DNA from: CALBPI01 sp039033995
Lineage (GTDB): Bacteria; Pseudomonadota; Gammaproteobacteria; Steroidobacterales; Woeseiaceae
Direction of reading: 5' to 3'
Length of the DNA: 64,000 nt
Assembly: GCA_039033995.1 (NCBI GenBank)
Contig: JBCCBP010000010.1
Coordinates: forward strand, 1-64,000
Shown here: piece after piece, positions 15,627-24,966 of the stretch
Numbering within the stretch: position 1 is the first letter of the stretch
How the letters are laid out: the number at the start of each line of letters is the position of its first letter
Made by a program: the position numbers and the translations under genes
The notes under the pieces: model-generated
What the model saw: the letters and a program-made list of their open reading frames with translations, nothing else
The model's database searches: none
What the model was told of the DNA's origin: nothing

Positions 15627-16994
15627 ATGCGTTGGTTGATGGGCCTGGCAGCGCTGGGTGGCGTAATACTCGCTGGGTGTGGAGCGCCAGAAGATCAGGA
15701 CTCCGCGGCGGCATTCGCCAGCCGCTACACGGCGGCGCCCAGTGCGCCATTGCTCATTCGTGGCGGAACCGTGCTTACCGGAGCGGGCGAGCGGTTGGAT
15801 AACACCGATGTGCTGGTAATCGACGGCAAGATCGAGCGTGTCGGGGAAGACCTGTCAGCGCCGAGGGATGCGCGTATCGTCGACGCAGCCGGGCGATATG
15901 TGACCCCAGGCATCATCGATGTGCATTCGCATCTGGGTGTTTATGCGTCGCCGGGTGTCGATGCTCATTCGGACGGTAACGAGGCGACGTCGCCTAACAC
16001 GTCAGAAGTGTGGGCCGAACACAGTGTTTGGCCGCAAGACCCAGGCTTTGCAACAGCGTTGGCTGGCGGCGTCACGACGATGCAGATCCTACCCGGCTCA
16101 GCGAATCTGTTTGGTGGCCGAAGCGTGACTGTCAAGAATGTTTTTGCGCGCACCGTCAACGAAATGAAATTCCCCGGTGCGCCACATGGCTTGAAGATGG
16201 CCTGCGGTGAAAACCCGAAACGTGTCTATGGTTCAAGGGGTAGTGCACCATCGACGCGGATGGGCAATATGGCCGGTTATCGTAAAGCCTGGATTGCGGC
16301 TAGCCAATATCGCGACAAGCGACAGGCCGCGCTCGACGGCCAGGGTGAGATGCCCGATCGTGACCTGGCGCTTGAAACGCTGGCCGATGTACTCGATGGC
16401 GAAATTCTGGTGCACAACCATTGCTACCGCGCGGACGAAATGGCGGCAATGATCGAGTTGTCGCGCGAATTCGATTATCAGATCACGGCCTTCCACCACG
16501 CCGTGGAGTCCTACAAAATTGCGGACCTGCTTGCGACGAACAACATTTGTTCGGCGTTGTGGGCGGATTGGTGGGGCTTCAAGATGGAAGCCTACGACGG
16601 CATTGTCGAAAACGTCGCATTTGTCGACGCAGCGAACGCCTGTGCCATCGTGCACAGCGATTCAGACATCGACATACAGCGCCTGAATCAGGAAGCGGCC
16701 AAAGCGATGGCGGCAGGCAGGCGTGCTGGTCTCGAGATCAGTGAAGCCCACGCCCTTCGCTGGATTACTAGCAATGCGGCGAAAGCGCTGGGTATCGATG
16801 ATCAAACCGGCACGATCCGCGTCGGGCTGAATGCGGATCTTGTGATTTGGGATCGAACCCCGTTTAGCGTCTATAGTCAGGCGCAGCAGGTGTATATCGA
16901 CGGTGTGCTGATGTACGACCGCAACGATTCGGATTATCAGCCAGTCACCGACTTTGCGTTGGGGCGTGTGAGCGCACCAGGAGGCATGCAATGA
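15627..16994 (+). CDS. Amidohydrolase family lipoprotein
   Basis: A 455-residue metal-dependent amidohydrolase of the imidazolonepropionase-like group. The N-terminus is a lipoprotein signal ending L-A-G-C-G (C19), so the enzyme is probably anchored in the periplasm. The metal site is intact: H-S-H in I-I-D-V-H-S-H-L-G, later histidines in I-L-V-H-N-H and T-A-F-H-H-A, and the aspartate in I-V-H-S-D-S-D. GAAGAGGA precedes the ATG. It is followed at once by a partner gene with the same fold but without these residues. Periplasmic amidohydrolases of this type often cut dipeptides or lactams; the substrate is not known here. Confidence 0.87.
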   Translation: MRWLMGLAALGGVILAGCGAPEDQDSAAAFASRYTAAPSAPLLIRGGTVLTGAGERLDNTDVLVIDGKIERVGEDLSAPRDARIVDAAGRYVTPGIIDVHSHLGVYASPGVDAHSDGNEATSPNTSEVWAEHSVWPQDPGFATALAGGVTTMQILPGSANLFGGRSVTVKNVFARTVNEMKFPGAPHGLKMACGENPKRVYGSRGSAPSTRMGNMAGYRKAWIAASQYRDKRQAALDGQGEMPDRDLALETLADVLDGEILVHNHCYRADEMAAMIELSREFDYQITAFHHAVESYKIADLLATNNICSALWADWWGFKMEAYDGIVENVAFVDAANACAIVHSDSDIDIQRLNQEAAKAMAAGRRAGLEISEAHALRWITSNAAKALGIDDQTGTIRVGLNADLVIWDRTPFSVYSQAQQVYIDGVLMYDRNDSDYQPVTDFALGRVSAPGGMQ

Positions 16995-18289
16995 AATACG
17001 GACATCGCACCTTGTTGTTTGTACTCGTTGGCTTGTCGTGCGCAATGGCACACGCAGAAGTCACCGTGATCGTTGGGGGTACCGTACACACCATGAGTGA
17101 TGCGGGCACGCTGCAGGATGCCACGGTCGTCATGGAGGACGGTCAGATCAGTGCCGTCAGGCGCGGCCGCTATGTGCCCGATGGCGCGACGGTTATCGAG
17201 GCTGACGGCAAAGTTGTCACGCCGGGGTTGTTTGCGGCGCGCAGCCAACTGGGCCTCGTCGAAGTCAATGCTGTTGCAGGCACGGTCGATGGCGGTCAGC
17301 AAGGTGACCGCTATACGGCGGCATTCGACGTCGCGGACAGCTTCAATCCCGATTCATCATTGCTCGCGGTGAATCGCGTGGCAGGCGTCACACGCGCGGT
17401 GATCGTACCTTCTCCAGCCTGGGGTGCAGAGCAACCGTCAGCGGTGTTTTCGGGTAGTGCTGCCGTGGTGCATCTCGGTGGTGACGATGACTTTCTCGCG
17501 GTGCGTAAGGCGGCAGTCGTCGCACATATTGGCGAAACCGGCGGTTACCTCGCGGGCGGCTCGCGCAGTGCCGCCTTGCTATCGCTGACCGAGGCACTGG
17601 AAGACGCGATTGACTACAAGGCCCATCGCGATGCCTACGACGCTGGTGCGAGACGTGCCTACAGCGTTAGCAAAGCCGATCTTGAAGCGTTGCAAAGCGT
17701 CATAAGCGGCGAAACACCTTTGATGCTCAGTGCGCACCGTGCGAGTGATATTCGCGTCGCCATCGATCTGGCGGATCGGTTCGGCTTGCGATTGATATTG
17801 GTTGGTGGGGCAGAGGCGTGGAAGCTTGCGGATCGTCTGGCAGCCAGCAATACGCCGGTGATTATTTCTCCACTGAGCAATTTGCCGAGCGGATTCGATC
17901 AATTAGCGGCATCACTCTCGAATGCGCGCGCGCTGTCAGAAGCGGGAGTGCGCGTGTTGATCGCAGATGGCAGCAGCCATAACGCCCGGAATCTTACGCA
18001 GCTTGCTGGCAATGCTGTTGCCCACGGCCTGCCGTGGCAGGATGGCCTGGCGGCGATCACATCGGCACCAGCGGAGGCGTTGGGGCTTGGAGACAAATTC
18101 GGCAAGTTGGCGACCGGTATGGTGGCGGATGTCGTGGTTTGGGATGGTGACCCGCTAGAGGTCACATCACACCCGGTCGCCGTGTTTGTTGAGGGTGAAC
18201 GTGTGCCAAGTGAAAGCCGTCAATCGTTGCTCAGGGATCGCTACCAGGCGCTGGATGATGCCAGACCGCCTGCTTACCGAAATCGCTAG
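16991..18289 (+). CDS. Amidohydrolase-fold protein lacking the metal site
   Basis: A 432-residue exported protein (signal peptide cut near A-H-A-E, residue 18) with the amidohydrolase beta-sandwich at both ends (V-I-V-G-G-T-V-H-T-M-S and the C-terminal G-M-V-A-D-V-V-V-W-D-G-D-P). The strand that normally ends in HxH reads T-P-G-L-F-A-A-R-S-Q-L-G, so both metal histidines are missing, and few other histidines occupy the usual places. It is therefore probably a non-catalytic partner of the enzyme encoded just upstream, with which it overlaps by four bases. Tandem pairs of this kind could form a heterodimer, which is an inference. Confidence 0.82.
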   Translation: MKYGHRTLLFVLVGLSCAMAHAEVTVIVGGTVHTMSDAGTLQDATVVMEDGQISAVRRGRYVPDGATVIEADGKVVTPGLFAARSQLGLVEVNAVAGTVDGGQQGDRYTAAFDVADSFNPDSSLLAVNRVAGVTRAVIVPSPAWGAEQPSAVFSGSAAVVHLGGDDDFLAVRKAAVVAHIGETGGYLAGGSRSAALLSLTEALEDAIDYKAHRDAYDAGARRAYSVSKADLEALQSVISGETPLMLSAHRASDIRVAIDLADRFGLRLILVGGAEAWKLADRLAASNTPVIISPLSNLPSGFDQLAASLSNARALSEAGVRVLIADGSSHNARNLTQLAGNAVAHGLPWQDGLAAITSAPAEALGLGDKFGKLATGMVADVVVWDGDPLEVTSHPVAVFVEGERVPSESRQSLLRDRYQALDDARPPAYRNR

Positions 18290-20027
18290 GCGAAGCAGCA
18301 CCTTTGCATCCGCATCCCGTGCTCTGTGGTTGCTCGCGGGTCTTTGTTGCTGTGAGATCTCGCTAGCGCAAACCCCGTCGGTTACGGTTTCCGGTGTCGA
18401 CAAACCGTTGGCTGCCAACGTCATGGCGTTTCTCGGGCGCGATGAGCTGACCTGTACGACGCCGCAATGGCAATTGTCGCGACTCCAGACGCGCTGGCAA
18501 CGTCGTGCCGCTCGCGGATTGGAGCCATTCGGTTTTTATGCGCCCGACGTGCGCGTGGCGATCGACGCGGTCGCGGATTGCTGGGACGTCGCCGTTACTA
18601 TTGATCCTGGCATGCCGGTGCGGATACGGGGATCGGCGGTGTCGGTGAGCGGGCCGGCCAGCGCGCTACCCACGATTACCAGCGCTATAAAAACTGCCCC
18701 CCAGCCGGGTGATGTGCTGCTGCACAGTCGTTACGAGTCGACCAAACGTGCGCTGACCAATGCACTGCTTGCCGCTGGCTTTTTCGATGCCAGTTTCCCC
18801 GAGTCGGAATTGGCGGTGTTCCCGGCTGAGACCGCGGCTGACATTCGCTTAATCGCTGAGTCTGGTGATCGCTATCGGATCGGTGCTATTCGCGTGCAAC
18901 AGAATGTGTTGGATGAGGCCTTGATTGCGCGGCTGATCCAGGTTCGCAGCGGCGCGCCGTATTCACGCGCTGTGCTCGATCAACTTCAGGCAGACCTGGT
19001 GTCGACAACGTACTTCGATCAGGTGAGCGTCAGAGCTGCACTCGAAGAGCGTGACGAGGGTGTTGTACCGCTTGACGTAGAGCTGAAGCCGGCACAGAAA
19101 CTGGGTTACTACATTGGTGTGGGTGCATCCACCGATCAGGGTCCGCGGCTCCGCGGGGGCTACCGGAATCGACGGGTGAACGGTCGCGGCCACCAATTCG
19201 AGAGTGGGGCGTTGTATTCGCCAGTGCTGTCGCAATTGACCGCAGAGTACCGACAGCCGCTCGCGAACCCGTTGCGCGATTGGCAAACGGTCGAATTGCA
19301 GTTCGAATCCGAGGAAACGGACACGTCGACCGATCGTCGATGGCAGCTCGGTATAGAACGTACCCGCGCGTTACGCGATGGCTGGTTGTTCAGCTATGGT
19401 CTCTCCGCGCTGGACAGCCGTTTTGATGTGGCGGATCAGAGTGCCAGCGCACGATTGTTGATGCCCGTCGTGGGTTTGTCGCGCCGCAATGCGGATTCGC
19501 AGGCCAATCCACGTCGGGGCAGCAGCATCGAACTGAGCGCGCGCGCGACGTCTGCGAGCATCGTGTCGACCACGAGTTTCGTGCAGGCCTATGCGCGTTA
19601 TCGACGCCTGATTCCACTCGGCAGTCGCGGGCGGATCGCGTTGCGCGGCGAGCTAGGGGCAACCTGGCAATCCGACTTCGAGGCATTGCCGCCTTCCGTT
19701 CGGTTTTTTGCCGGGGGCGATAATAGTGTCAGGGGCTTCGGCTATCAGGAGCTTGGGCCTGAAGACGCGGACGAGAATGTGATCGGTGGCAGCCAGTTGG
19801 CGACGGCGAGTATCGAATACGAACACGCGATCACCGATAAATGGGGTGTCGCAGTATTCGTCGATGCGGGTAACGCGTTTGACGATGCCAACATTGAACC
19901 CAAAGTAGGCGCCGGGCTTGGTGTTGTCTGGCGATCGCCAGTCGGACCGCTTCGAGCGTATCTGGCAACGCCGGTCGCAACCGAGGGTGGCCTGCGTTTG
20001 CATGTGAGCTTTGGAGCGGACCTGTGA
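18258..20027 (+). CDS. tamA: Outer-membrane assembly factor TamA
   Basis: A protein of about 589 residues with a signal peptide (ending near S-L-A-Q, residue 39), three POTRA domains (about 40-270) and a 16-strand Omp85 barrel. The barrel has the family R-G-F motif in F-F-A-G-G-D-N-S-V-R-G-F-G-Y and ends with a C-terminal strand L-R-L-H-V-S-F-G-A-D-L. TamA works with TamB to insert outer-membrane proteins and move lipids. ATG at 18255 or 18258 is chosen; a longer frame from 18186 has no signal peptide at its N-terminus. It overlaps the upstream gene by about 32 bp and tamB by four (GTGA). Confidence 0.92.
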   Translation: MPDRLLTEIARRSSTFASASRALWLLAGLCCCEISLAQTPSVTVSGVDKPLAANVMAFLGRDELTCTTPQWQLSRLQTRWQRRAARGLEPFGFYAPDVRVAIDAVADCWDVAVTIDPGMPVRIRGSAVSVSGPASALPTITSAIKTAPQPGDVLLHSRYESTKRALTNALLAAGFFDASFPESELAVFPAETAADIRLIAESGDRYRIGAIRVQQNVLDEALIARLIQVRSGAPYSRAVLDQLQADLVSTTYFDQVSVRAALEERDEGVVPLDVELKPAQKLGYYIGVGASTDQGPRLRGGYRNRRVNGRGHQFESGALYSPVLSQLTAEYRQPLANPLRDWQTVELQFESEETDTSTDRRWQLGIERTRALRDGWLFSYGLSALDSRFDVADQSASARLLMPVVGLSRRNADSQANPRRGSSIELSARATSASIVSTTSFVQAYARYRRLIPLGSRGRIALRGELGATWQSDFEALPPSVRFFAGGDNSVRGFGYQELGPEDADENVIGGSQLATASIEYEHAITDKWGVAVFVDAGNAFDDANIEPKVGAGLGVVWRSPVGPLRAYLATPVATEGGLRLHVSFGADL

Positions 20028-23000
20028 CGCGGCGCTTCTTGTGGCTACGACGCGTATCGCTCGCGGTAATCGTCGTTTTGGGCATTGCGGTAGCGGCGAT
20101 TGCCTGGCTGCTGGCCACCACCAGTGGTGCGCGTTTCGCTGTGCGACAGGCCGTCGAATACGCGCCCGGTCAATTGCGCATCGTTGACGTTGGCGGCACG
20201 TTCCTGGGTGGGCTCGAGTTGTCGGACATTGGCTGGGTCGACAACGATATCAAGGTTGACGTGACACGCCTCAGTATCAAGGTGGGGCGCGGTGTGTTGT
20301 GGAACTGGCGGCGTATCGATGTTGAGCGACTGCACATCGATGGGGTCGTCGTGTCTTTGCCAAAACCTGAGCCCGTGCCGCCTGCGCCATTGGCGGATAT
20401 TGTCCTTGGCGCATTGCCGGATATTCGCAGCCCGATTGCTGTCGATCTCTGGGATTTACAGACGACCAACATCACCATCATCGAGGGCGCTGACGCGACA
20501 CCGATGACCATTCGCGAGCTCAGTGCGGTGGGTCAGCTCAGCCGGTCGACACTGACGCTCGATATCGCGCTGTTACATTTGCCGAAGGCCGCATTTTCAC
20601 TCGAGGGTACGATCGGTCTTGCGGATCAATGGCGCCAGGATTGGACCCTGGACTGGCGGCTCGACCTACCGACCGACGTGACCTTCGGATCTTTGATGGT
20701 ACAGGGGGATCGTCAATCACTGGCGATTCACAATCGTGTCGAGCAGCCTGCGGTTATCGAAACCAGGGGCACCATCACCGCCGTGCTGGATCAGGCCATC
20801 ACTGTAGATCTACGGACAACGGCGGATCGAATCGATTTGTCGTCCAAGTCCAGACCGCTGATAGCGGACGCGATGATCGTTGATGTGCGGGGCAAAGTCA
20901 GCGATTGGATTGTCCGGCTCGACAGCGGCTTGCAGGGGGACCCATTTCTCGCAGGCCACTGGTCGGCGGCGCTCGCTGGTAGCGGCGTCGATTTCAGTAT
21001 CGATGAGGCGGTTTTTGAACCTCTGACCGGTGGCGTCTTGACGGCGCGGGCAACGGTTTCTCTGTCGGATGCGTTGGCGGTCGACGGGAAGTTACAGCTC
21101 GACGACTATGCGTTGCAGGTCTTCGAGGTTGTCGACGCGCAATCGATGACCGGTCTGGTCGAGTTCTCGGTGGACGATGACGGACAATCGGCTGATGTGT
21201 CGGTCCGCGAAATCGCTGGCCAACTCAACGGCTTCGATTTGGCGGTGCGTGGCGCGGCCTCGCGTCGTGGCGAGACGCTGTCCATAGTGGATGCTGTGGC
21301 GACGGTTGGTGAAAACCAGCTACAAGCCAATGGCTCGGCATCTTTGAGCGGCGACCTGGATATTCAGACGACACTCGATGCGCGCGATCTCCGTCAGGTG
21401 TCGACAATGCTCGCAGGGCGTGCAATGGGCAACGTGTCACTGGCAGGCAATCGGGCATCTCCTGAGTTATCCGCAGCGCTGCAGGTGCGCGACTTGATCG
21501 TGGCGGAACTCGCCGTCGATCGCGCATCGGTCGAAGCAGAGTGGAGCGCTGACGCGGCGGATATCCGTGTCGATGCTGATACGCTGGCTATCGCAGATCA
21601 GCGCTTTGCAGATATTGGATTGGATCTGACCGGTAGTCTCCAGAACCATACCCTGGCGGCATCGATCACCGCCCCGGATCGCGCCACACTCGAGGTTGCA
21701 GCGACCGGTGGTTATGCAGACGACACCTGGCAAGGCGAACTGCAGCAGCTTGACGTGTCCGCTCGCGGCACAATGGCCGCTGCCGAGCTGGCGGAAATTC
21801 AATTGCAGTCATCGGTCGATGTGACGGTGTCGCCAAACTTGGTCACTGTCACACCGTTTTGTCTCGCTGCCGAAGCGCAATTGTCGTTGTGTGGCGAGCT
21901 CGAACAATCGACCCAAGACATCCATGCGGACCTACGTCTGCAAGTCGAGAATTGGGATGCTCTGACACGGATGGCGGCCATACCATGGCGGGCTGAAGGC
22001 GCGCTCAATCTCGATGTTGAGATGAGCGGTCGTGCCGACAATCCCACGATGTCGCTTGCGCTGATTGCGCCGGCGCTTAAGCTGACCGATCAACGGACGA
22101 GCGATGATGAAGGCGAGCCCCAGCAGCTGGCATTCAATACGCTCAGCGCTCGCGCGGATATCGACAACGGCGCAGTCGACGGTGAGTTGCTCGTCGTCGT
22201 GAATAAGCTGGGCGAGGTGCGTGGTGAGCTATCTCTCGATGACTGGCGTAACTCACAATCGTCGATCGACGGGTCTGTTGTCGTCGATATGCCGGATCTG
22301 GTGGCAGCCAATCAGATCACGTCGAGTATCCAACTGACATCCGGAACGATCGCAGGCGAACTGCTACTGGCGGGATCCCTGGCCCAGCCGATCGTGACGG
22401 GAAGTTTGATCGGTAGTGAGATCTCGGGCAATGTGCGTGCATTGGGTATTAGCATTGATGCGTTCCGTTTCGATGCATCCGCGGATCAATCCGCAAACCT
22501 TTCCGTCACTGCCAATGGCGTCGCTGGAAGCGGGCCGCTGGCGCTGCGTGGTGATGTCGATCTAAAAGCTGACAACGGCCCCGTACTGAAGGCGACGCTC
22601 AAGGCAGACCGCGCCCGTGTTCTCGGACTACCGACGGCGAGTGCGACTGCGACCGCGGATTTACGCATGACCGCGACACCGCGTTCGTATGCGCTCGACG
22701 GCATATTGACGATTGATGAAGCCGACGTCCGTCTGCAGCAGTTGCCGGAGTCGGCTGTGCAAGCGTCAAGAGATGCGCGCGTCTACGAGGCCGACGGCAG
22801 TTTGCGTCAACAGTCCGGTGCTGCGCTGCTGGCTGGATCGCTGGATTTGCAACTACGCCTCGGCGATTCGGTGGATCTGGCAGGTTTTGGTTTAAGTACG
22901 CAGTTAGCCGGTGGTCTGGAGATTAAACAGTCAGCCGGCGATAGCCCGAGTGCTTATGGCGAATTGCTGTTGCGTGATGCGACGTACGAGGCTTACGGTC

Positions 23001-23533
23001 AGAATCTCGATGTCAGCCGGGGACGGTTGGTGTTCAACGGTCCGATCGAATCACCGCGGCTCGTTGTGCGCGCGCAGCGCGTCGTCGATGAAACCACGGT
23101 GGGTATCGACGTATCGGGTACGCCCGATGCCTTGCAATCGGAACTGTTTTCATCGCCCACGCTGCCCGATGCTGAGGCATTCAGCCTGTTATTGACCGGT
23201 CGCAACCTGTCAGTCGCGAGCGCGGGCGAGGGTGCGGACCTCACCAATGCCGCGGTAGCGCTCGGATTGAAACAGGTGTTCGGCGTCACCGAAGGCGTGC
23301 AGAGTGCACTGGGCCTCGACACACTGACGTTTGACGGAGGCGGCCGCAATGGACGCTTGCTCGCTGGCAAGAGTCTATCGCCCAATCTCTATGTACAGTA
23401 CGCCTACGGCGTGTTCGACCAGATCAGCAGCGTCTTGCTGCGCCTCAAAATCAACGACCGATTGTCGCTTGAATCATCGTCTGGCGAGAGCCAGTCTGTG
23501 GATTTGATCTACTCGGTAGGGCGCAGCCAGTAG
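20024..23533 (+). CDS. tamB: Translocation and assembly module protein TamB
   Basis: A 1169-residue protein with a single N-terminal membrane anchor (about 9-31), a very long region of short beta strands forming the AsmA-like beta-taco bridge, and the C-terminal DUF490/TamB domain (about 830-1169) with A-Y-G-E-L-L-L-R-D-A-T-Y-E-A-Y-G-Q-x-L and S-P-N-L-Y-V-Q-Y-A-Y-G-V-F-D. TamB spans the periplasm between the inner membrane and TamA and is implicated in phospholipid transport. The start is GTG overlapping the tamA stop, a common tamAB arrangement. Confidence 0.95.
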   Translation: MTRRFLWLRRVSLAVIVVLGIAVAAIAWLLATTSGARFAVRQAVEYAPGQLRIVDVGGTFLGGLELSDIGWVDNDIKVDVTRLSIKVGRGVLWNWRRIDVERLHIDGVVVSLPKPEPVPPAPLADIVLGALPDIRSPIAVDLWDLQTTNITIIEGADATPMTIRELSAVGQLSRSTLTLDIALLHLPKAAFSLEGTIGLADQWRQDWTLDWRLDLPTDVTFGSLMVQGDRQSLAIHNRVEQPAVIETRGTITAVLDQAITVDLRTTADRIDLSSKSRPLIADAMIVDVRGKVSDWIVRLDSGLQGDPFLAGHWSAALAGSGVDFSIDEAVFEPLTGGVLTARATVSLSDALAVDGKLQLDDYALQVFEVVDAQSMTGLVEFSVDDDGQSADVSVREIAGQLNGFDLAVRGAASRRGETLSIVDAVATVGENQLQANGSASLSGDLDIQTTLDARDLRQVSTMLAGRAMGNVSLAGNRASPELSAALQVRDLIVAELAVDRASVEAEWSADAADIRVDADTLAIADQRFADIGLDLTGSLQNHTLAASITAPDRATLEVAATGGYADDTWQGELQQLDVSARGTMAAAELAEIQLQSSVDVTVSPNLVTVTPFCLAAEAQLSLCGELEQSTQDIHADLRLQVENWDALTRMAAIPWRAEGALNLDVEMSGRADNPTMSLALIAPALKLTDQRTSDDEGEPQQLAFNTLSARADIDNGAVDGELLVVVNKLGEVRGELSLDDWRNSQSSIDGSVVVDMPDLVAANQITSSIQLTSGTIAGELLLAGSLAQPIVTGSLIGSEISGNVRALGISIDAFRFDASADQSANLSVTANGVAGSGPLALRGDVDLKADNGPVLKATLKADRARVLGLPTASATATADLRMTATPRSYALDGILTIDEADVRLQQLPESAVQASRDARVYEADGSLRQQSGAALLAGSLDLQLRLGDSVDLAGFGLSTQLAGGLEIKQSAGDSPSAYGELLLRDATYEAYGQNLDVSRGRLVFNGPIESPRLVVRAQRVVDETTVGIDVSGTPDALQSELFSSPTLPDAEAFSLLLTGRNLSVASAGEGADLTNAAVALGLKQVFGVTEGVQSALGLDTLTFDGGGRNGRLLAGKSLSPNLYVQYAYGVFDQISSVLLRLKINDRLSLESSSGESQSVDLIYSVGRSQ

Positions 23534-23595
23534 TACCTGTTCAGGGGTAGGCCGGCAACGTATACTGCTTCGGAATTTTTGCTCCGAGGTATCAC

Positions 23596-24561
23596 ATGGC
23601 ACTTCCGTCATTCTTGCAAGACCAATTACGCATTCCTGTCGTGGCTGCACCGATGTTTATTGTCTCTGGCCCACAACTCGTGATCGAGCAATGTAAGGCC
23701 GGCATTGTTGGGTCATTCCCGGCATTGAATGCGCGTCCTCAGGGCCTGCTGGATGATTGGCTGGCGGAGATTGCAGAAACGCTGGATGCCGAACGTGCCA
23801 AATACCCGGACAGGAAGATTGCGCCGTTTGCGGTGAATCAGATATGTCATGCGAGTAATGATCGATTGCAGGCAGACATGATGAGCTGTGTAAAAGCCAA
23901 AGTACCGATCATCATCACAAGCCTGCGACCGCCGCAGGAGATCGTTGACGCCGCGCATAGCTATGGTGGTGTCGTGTTCCACGATGTGATTAATCTACGC
24001 CACGCGAGGAAAGCGATATCCGAGGGCGTAGACGGGATTATTGCTGTCTGCGCAGGCGCGGGCGGTCACGCAGGGGCGCTGAGCCCGTTCGCATTGATCA
24101 AGGAAATTCGACAGGAGTTCGAAGGCGCGTTGCTGCTCTCCGGTGCGATGACGACGGGTCAGGACGTACTGGCAGCCCAAGCAATCGGCGCAGATCTCGC
24201 CTACATTGGTTCGCGGTTCATCGCGACTACCGAAGCCAATGCCGATCCAGCCTACAAGCAGATGCTAGTGGACACCGCGGCTGCCGATATCGTCTACAGC
24301 TCGCTGTTCACAGGTGTGCATGGCAACTACCTGAAACCGAGCATTGAAAAAGCCGGTCTCGACCCGAATAACCTGCCGGAGGCAGACAAGTCGACGATGA
24401 ACTTCGGCAGTGGCGGCAATACCAAAGCGAAGGCGTGGAAGGACATCTGGGGGTCCGGACAGGGTGTCGGCAGTATCGACAATATCCTCCCGGTGGCCGA
24501 TCTGGTGGAGCGAATGGTTGACGAATACCATGCGGTGCGCTCGCGGTTGTTGGCTGGCTAG
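23596..24561 (+). CDS. Nitronate monooxygenase-like flavin enzyme
   Basis: A 321-residue FMN-dependent TIM-barrel enzyme of the nitronate monooxygenase/2-nitropropane dioxygenase family. It shows the N-terminal P-V-V-A-A-P-M-F-I-V-S-G strand, the flavin phosphate loop V-C-A-G-A-G-G-H-A-G, and L-L-L-S-G-A-M-T-T-G and L-A-Y-I-G-S-R-F-I-A-T segments. Related proteins oxidise nitronates or reduce enoyl compounds. GAGG lies eight bases before the ATG. It stands alone, with fluC 14 bp downstream on the same strand. Confidence 0.9.
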   Translation: MALPSFLQDQLRIPVVAAPMFIVSGPQLVIEQCKAGIVGSFPALNARPQGLLDDWLAEIAETLDAERAKYPDRKIAPFAVNQICHASNDRLQADMMSCVKAKVPIIITSLRPPQEIVDAAHSYGGVVFHDVINLRHARKAISEGVDGIIAVCAGAGGHAGALSPFALIKEIRQEFEGALLLSGAMTTGQDVLAAQAIGADLAYIGSRFIATTEANADPAYKQMLVDTAAADIVYSSLFTGVHGNYLKPSIEKAGLDPNNLPEADKSTMNFGSGGNTKAKAWKDIWGSGQGVGSIDNILPVADLVERMVDEYHAVRSRLLAG

Positions 24562-24575
24562 TCAGGCTTAGAGCG

Positions 24576-24956
24576 ATGCCCGGTTGGCTTTGGGTGGCGA
24601 TAGGCGGCGCGACCGGCGCCGTCTGCCGACATGCAGTCAATCACATCACGGCCGGCGAGAAGGGTGCGCTGATCGCGACGCTGTTGGTCAACGTCGGCGG
24701 CTGTTTCTTGATTGGTTTTTTTGCACACTGGTTTAGCACTCAGGCCTCTGAATTTTGGCCAGCACACGCACGCCTGCTGCTGGCCACCGGGTTTTGTGGC
24801 GCGTTCACGACGATGTCGGCGTTGGCTCTCGAGACCTATCATCTTTGGGATGACGGGCAACCTATGGCAAGCATCGGTTATTTGGTGGCGAATGGCGCGC
24901 TTTCGGTATTGGCGTTGGTCGTCGGATTGGCCGCGGCGCGCAGTGTACTGGCGTAG
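24576..24956 (+). CDS. fluC: Fluoride channel FluC (CrcB)
   Basis: A 126-residue protein with four membrane spans typical of Fluc, a dimeric fluoride channel that exports F-. Family motifs are G-G-A-T-G-A-V-C-R-H near the start, L-L-V-N-V-G-G-C-F-L-I-G in span 2 and G-F-C-G-A-F-T-T-M-S-A in span 3. The usual span 2 motif is N-x-x-G-(S/C)-F, which fits. No fluoride riboswitch is seen upstream; the 14 bp gap to the flavin enzyme suggests cotranscription. Confidence 0.93.
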   Translation: MPGWLWVAIGGATGAVCRHAVNHITAGEKGALIATLLVNVGGCFLIGFFAHWFSTQASEFWPAHARLLLATGFCGAFTTMSALALETYHLWDDGQPMASIGYLVANGALSVLALVVGLAAARSVLA

Positions 24957-24966
24957 TCTGGCGGCA

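Noticed and set aside
18186..18257. Longer TamA start
   Set aside because: It would overlap the amidohydrolase gene by about 100 bp and displace the signal peptide; ATG at 18255/18258 is better placed.
24562..24575. Fluoride riboswitch before fluC
   Set aside because: The gap to the upstream gene is only 14 bp and no aptamer-like fold fits in it.
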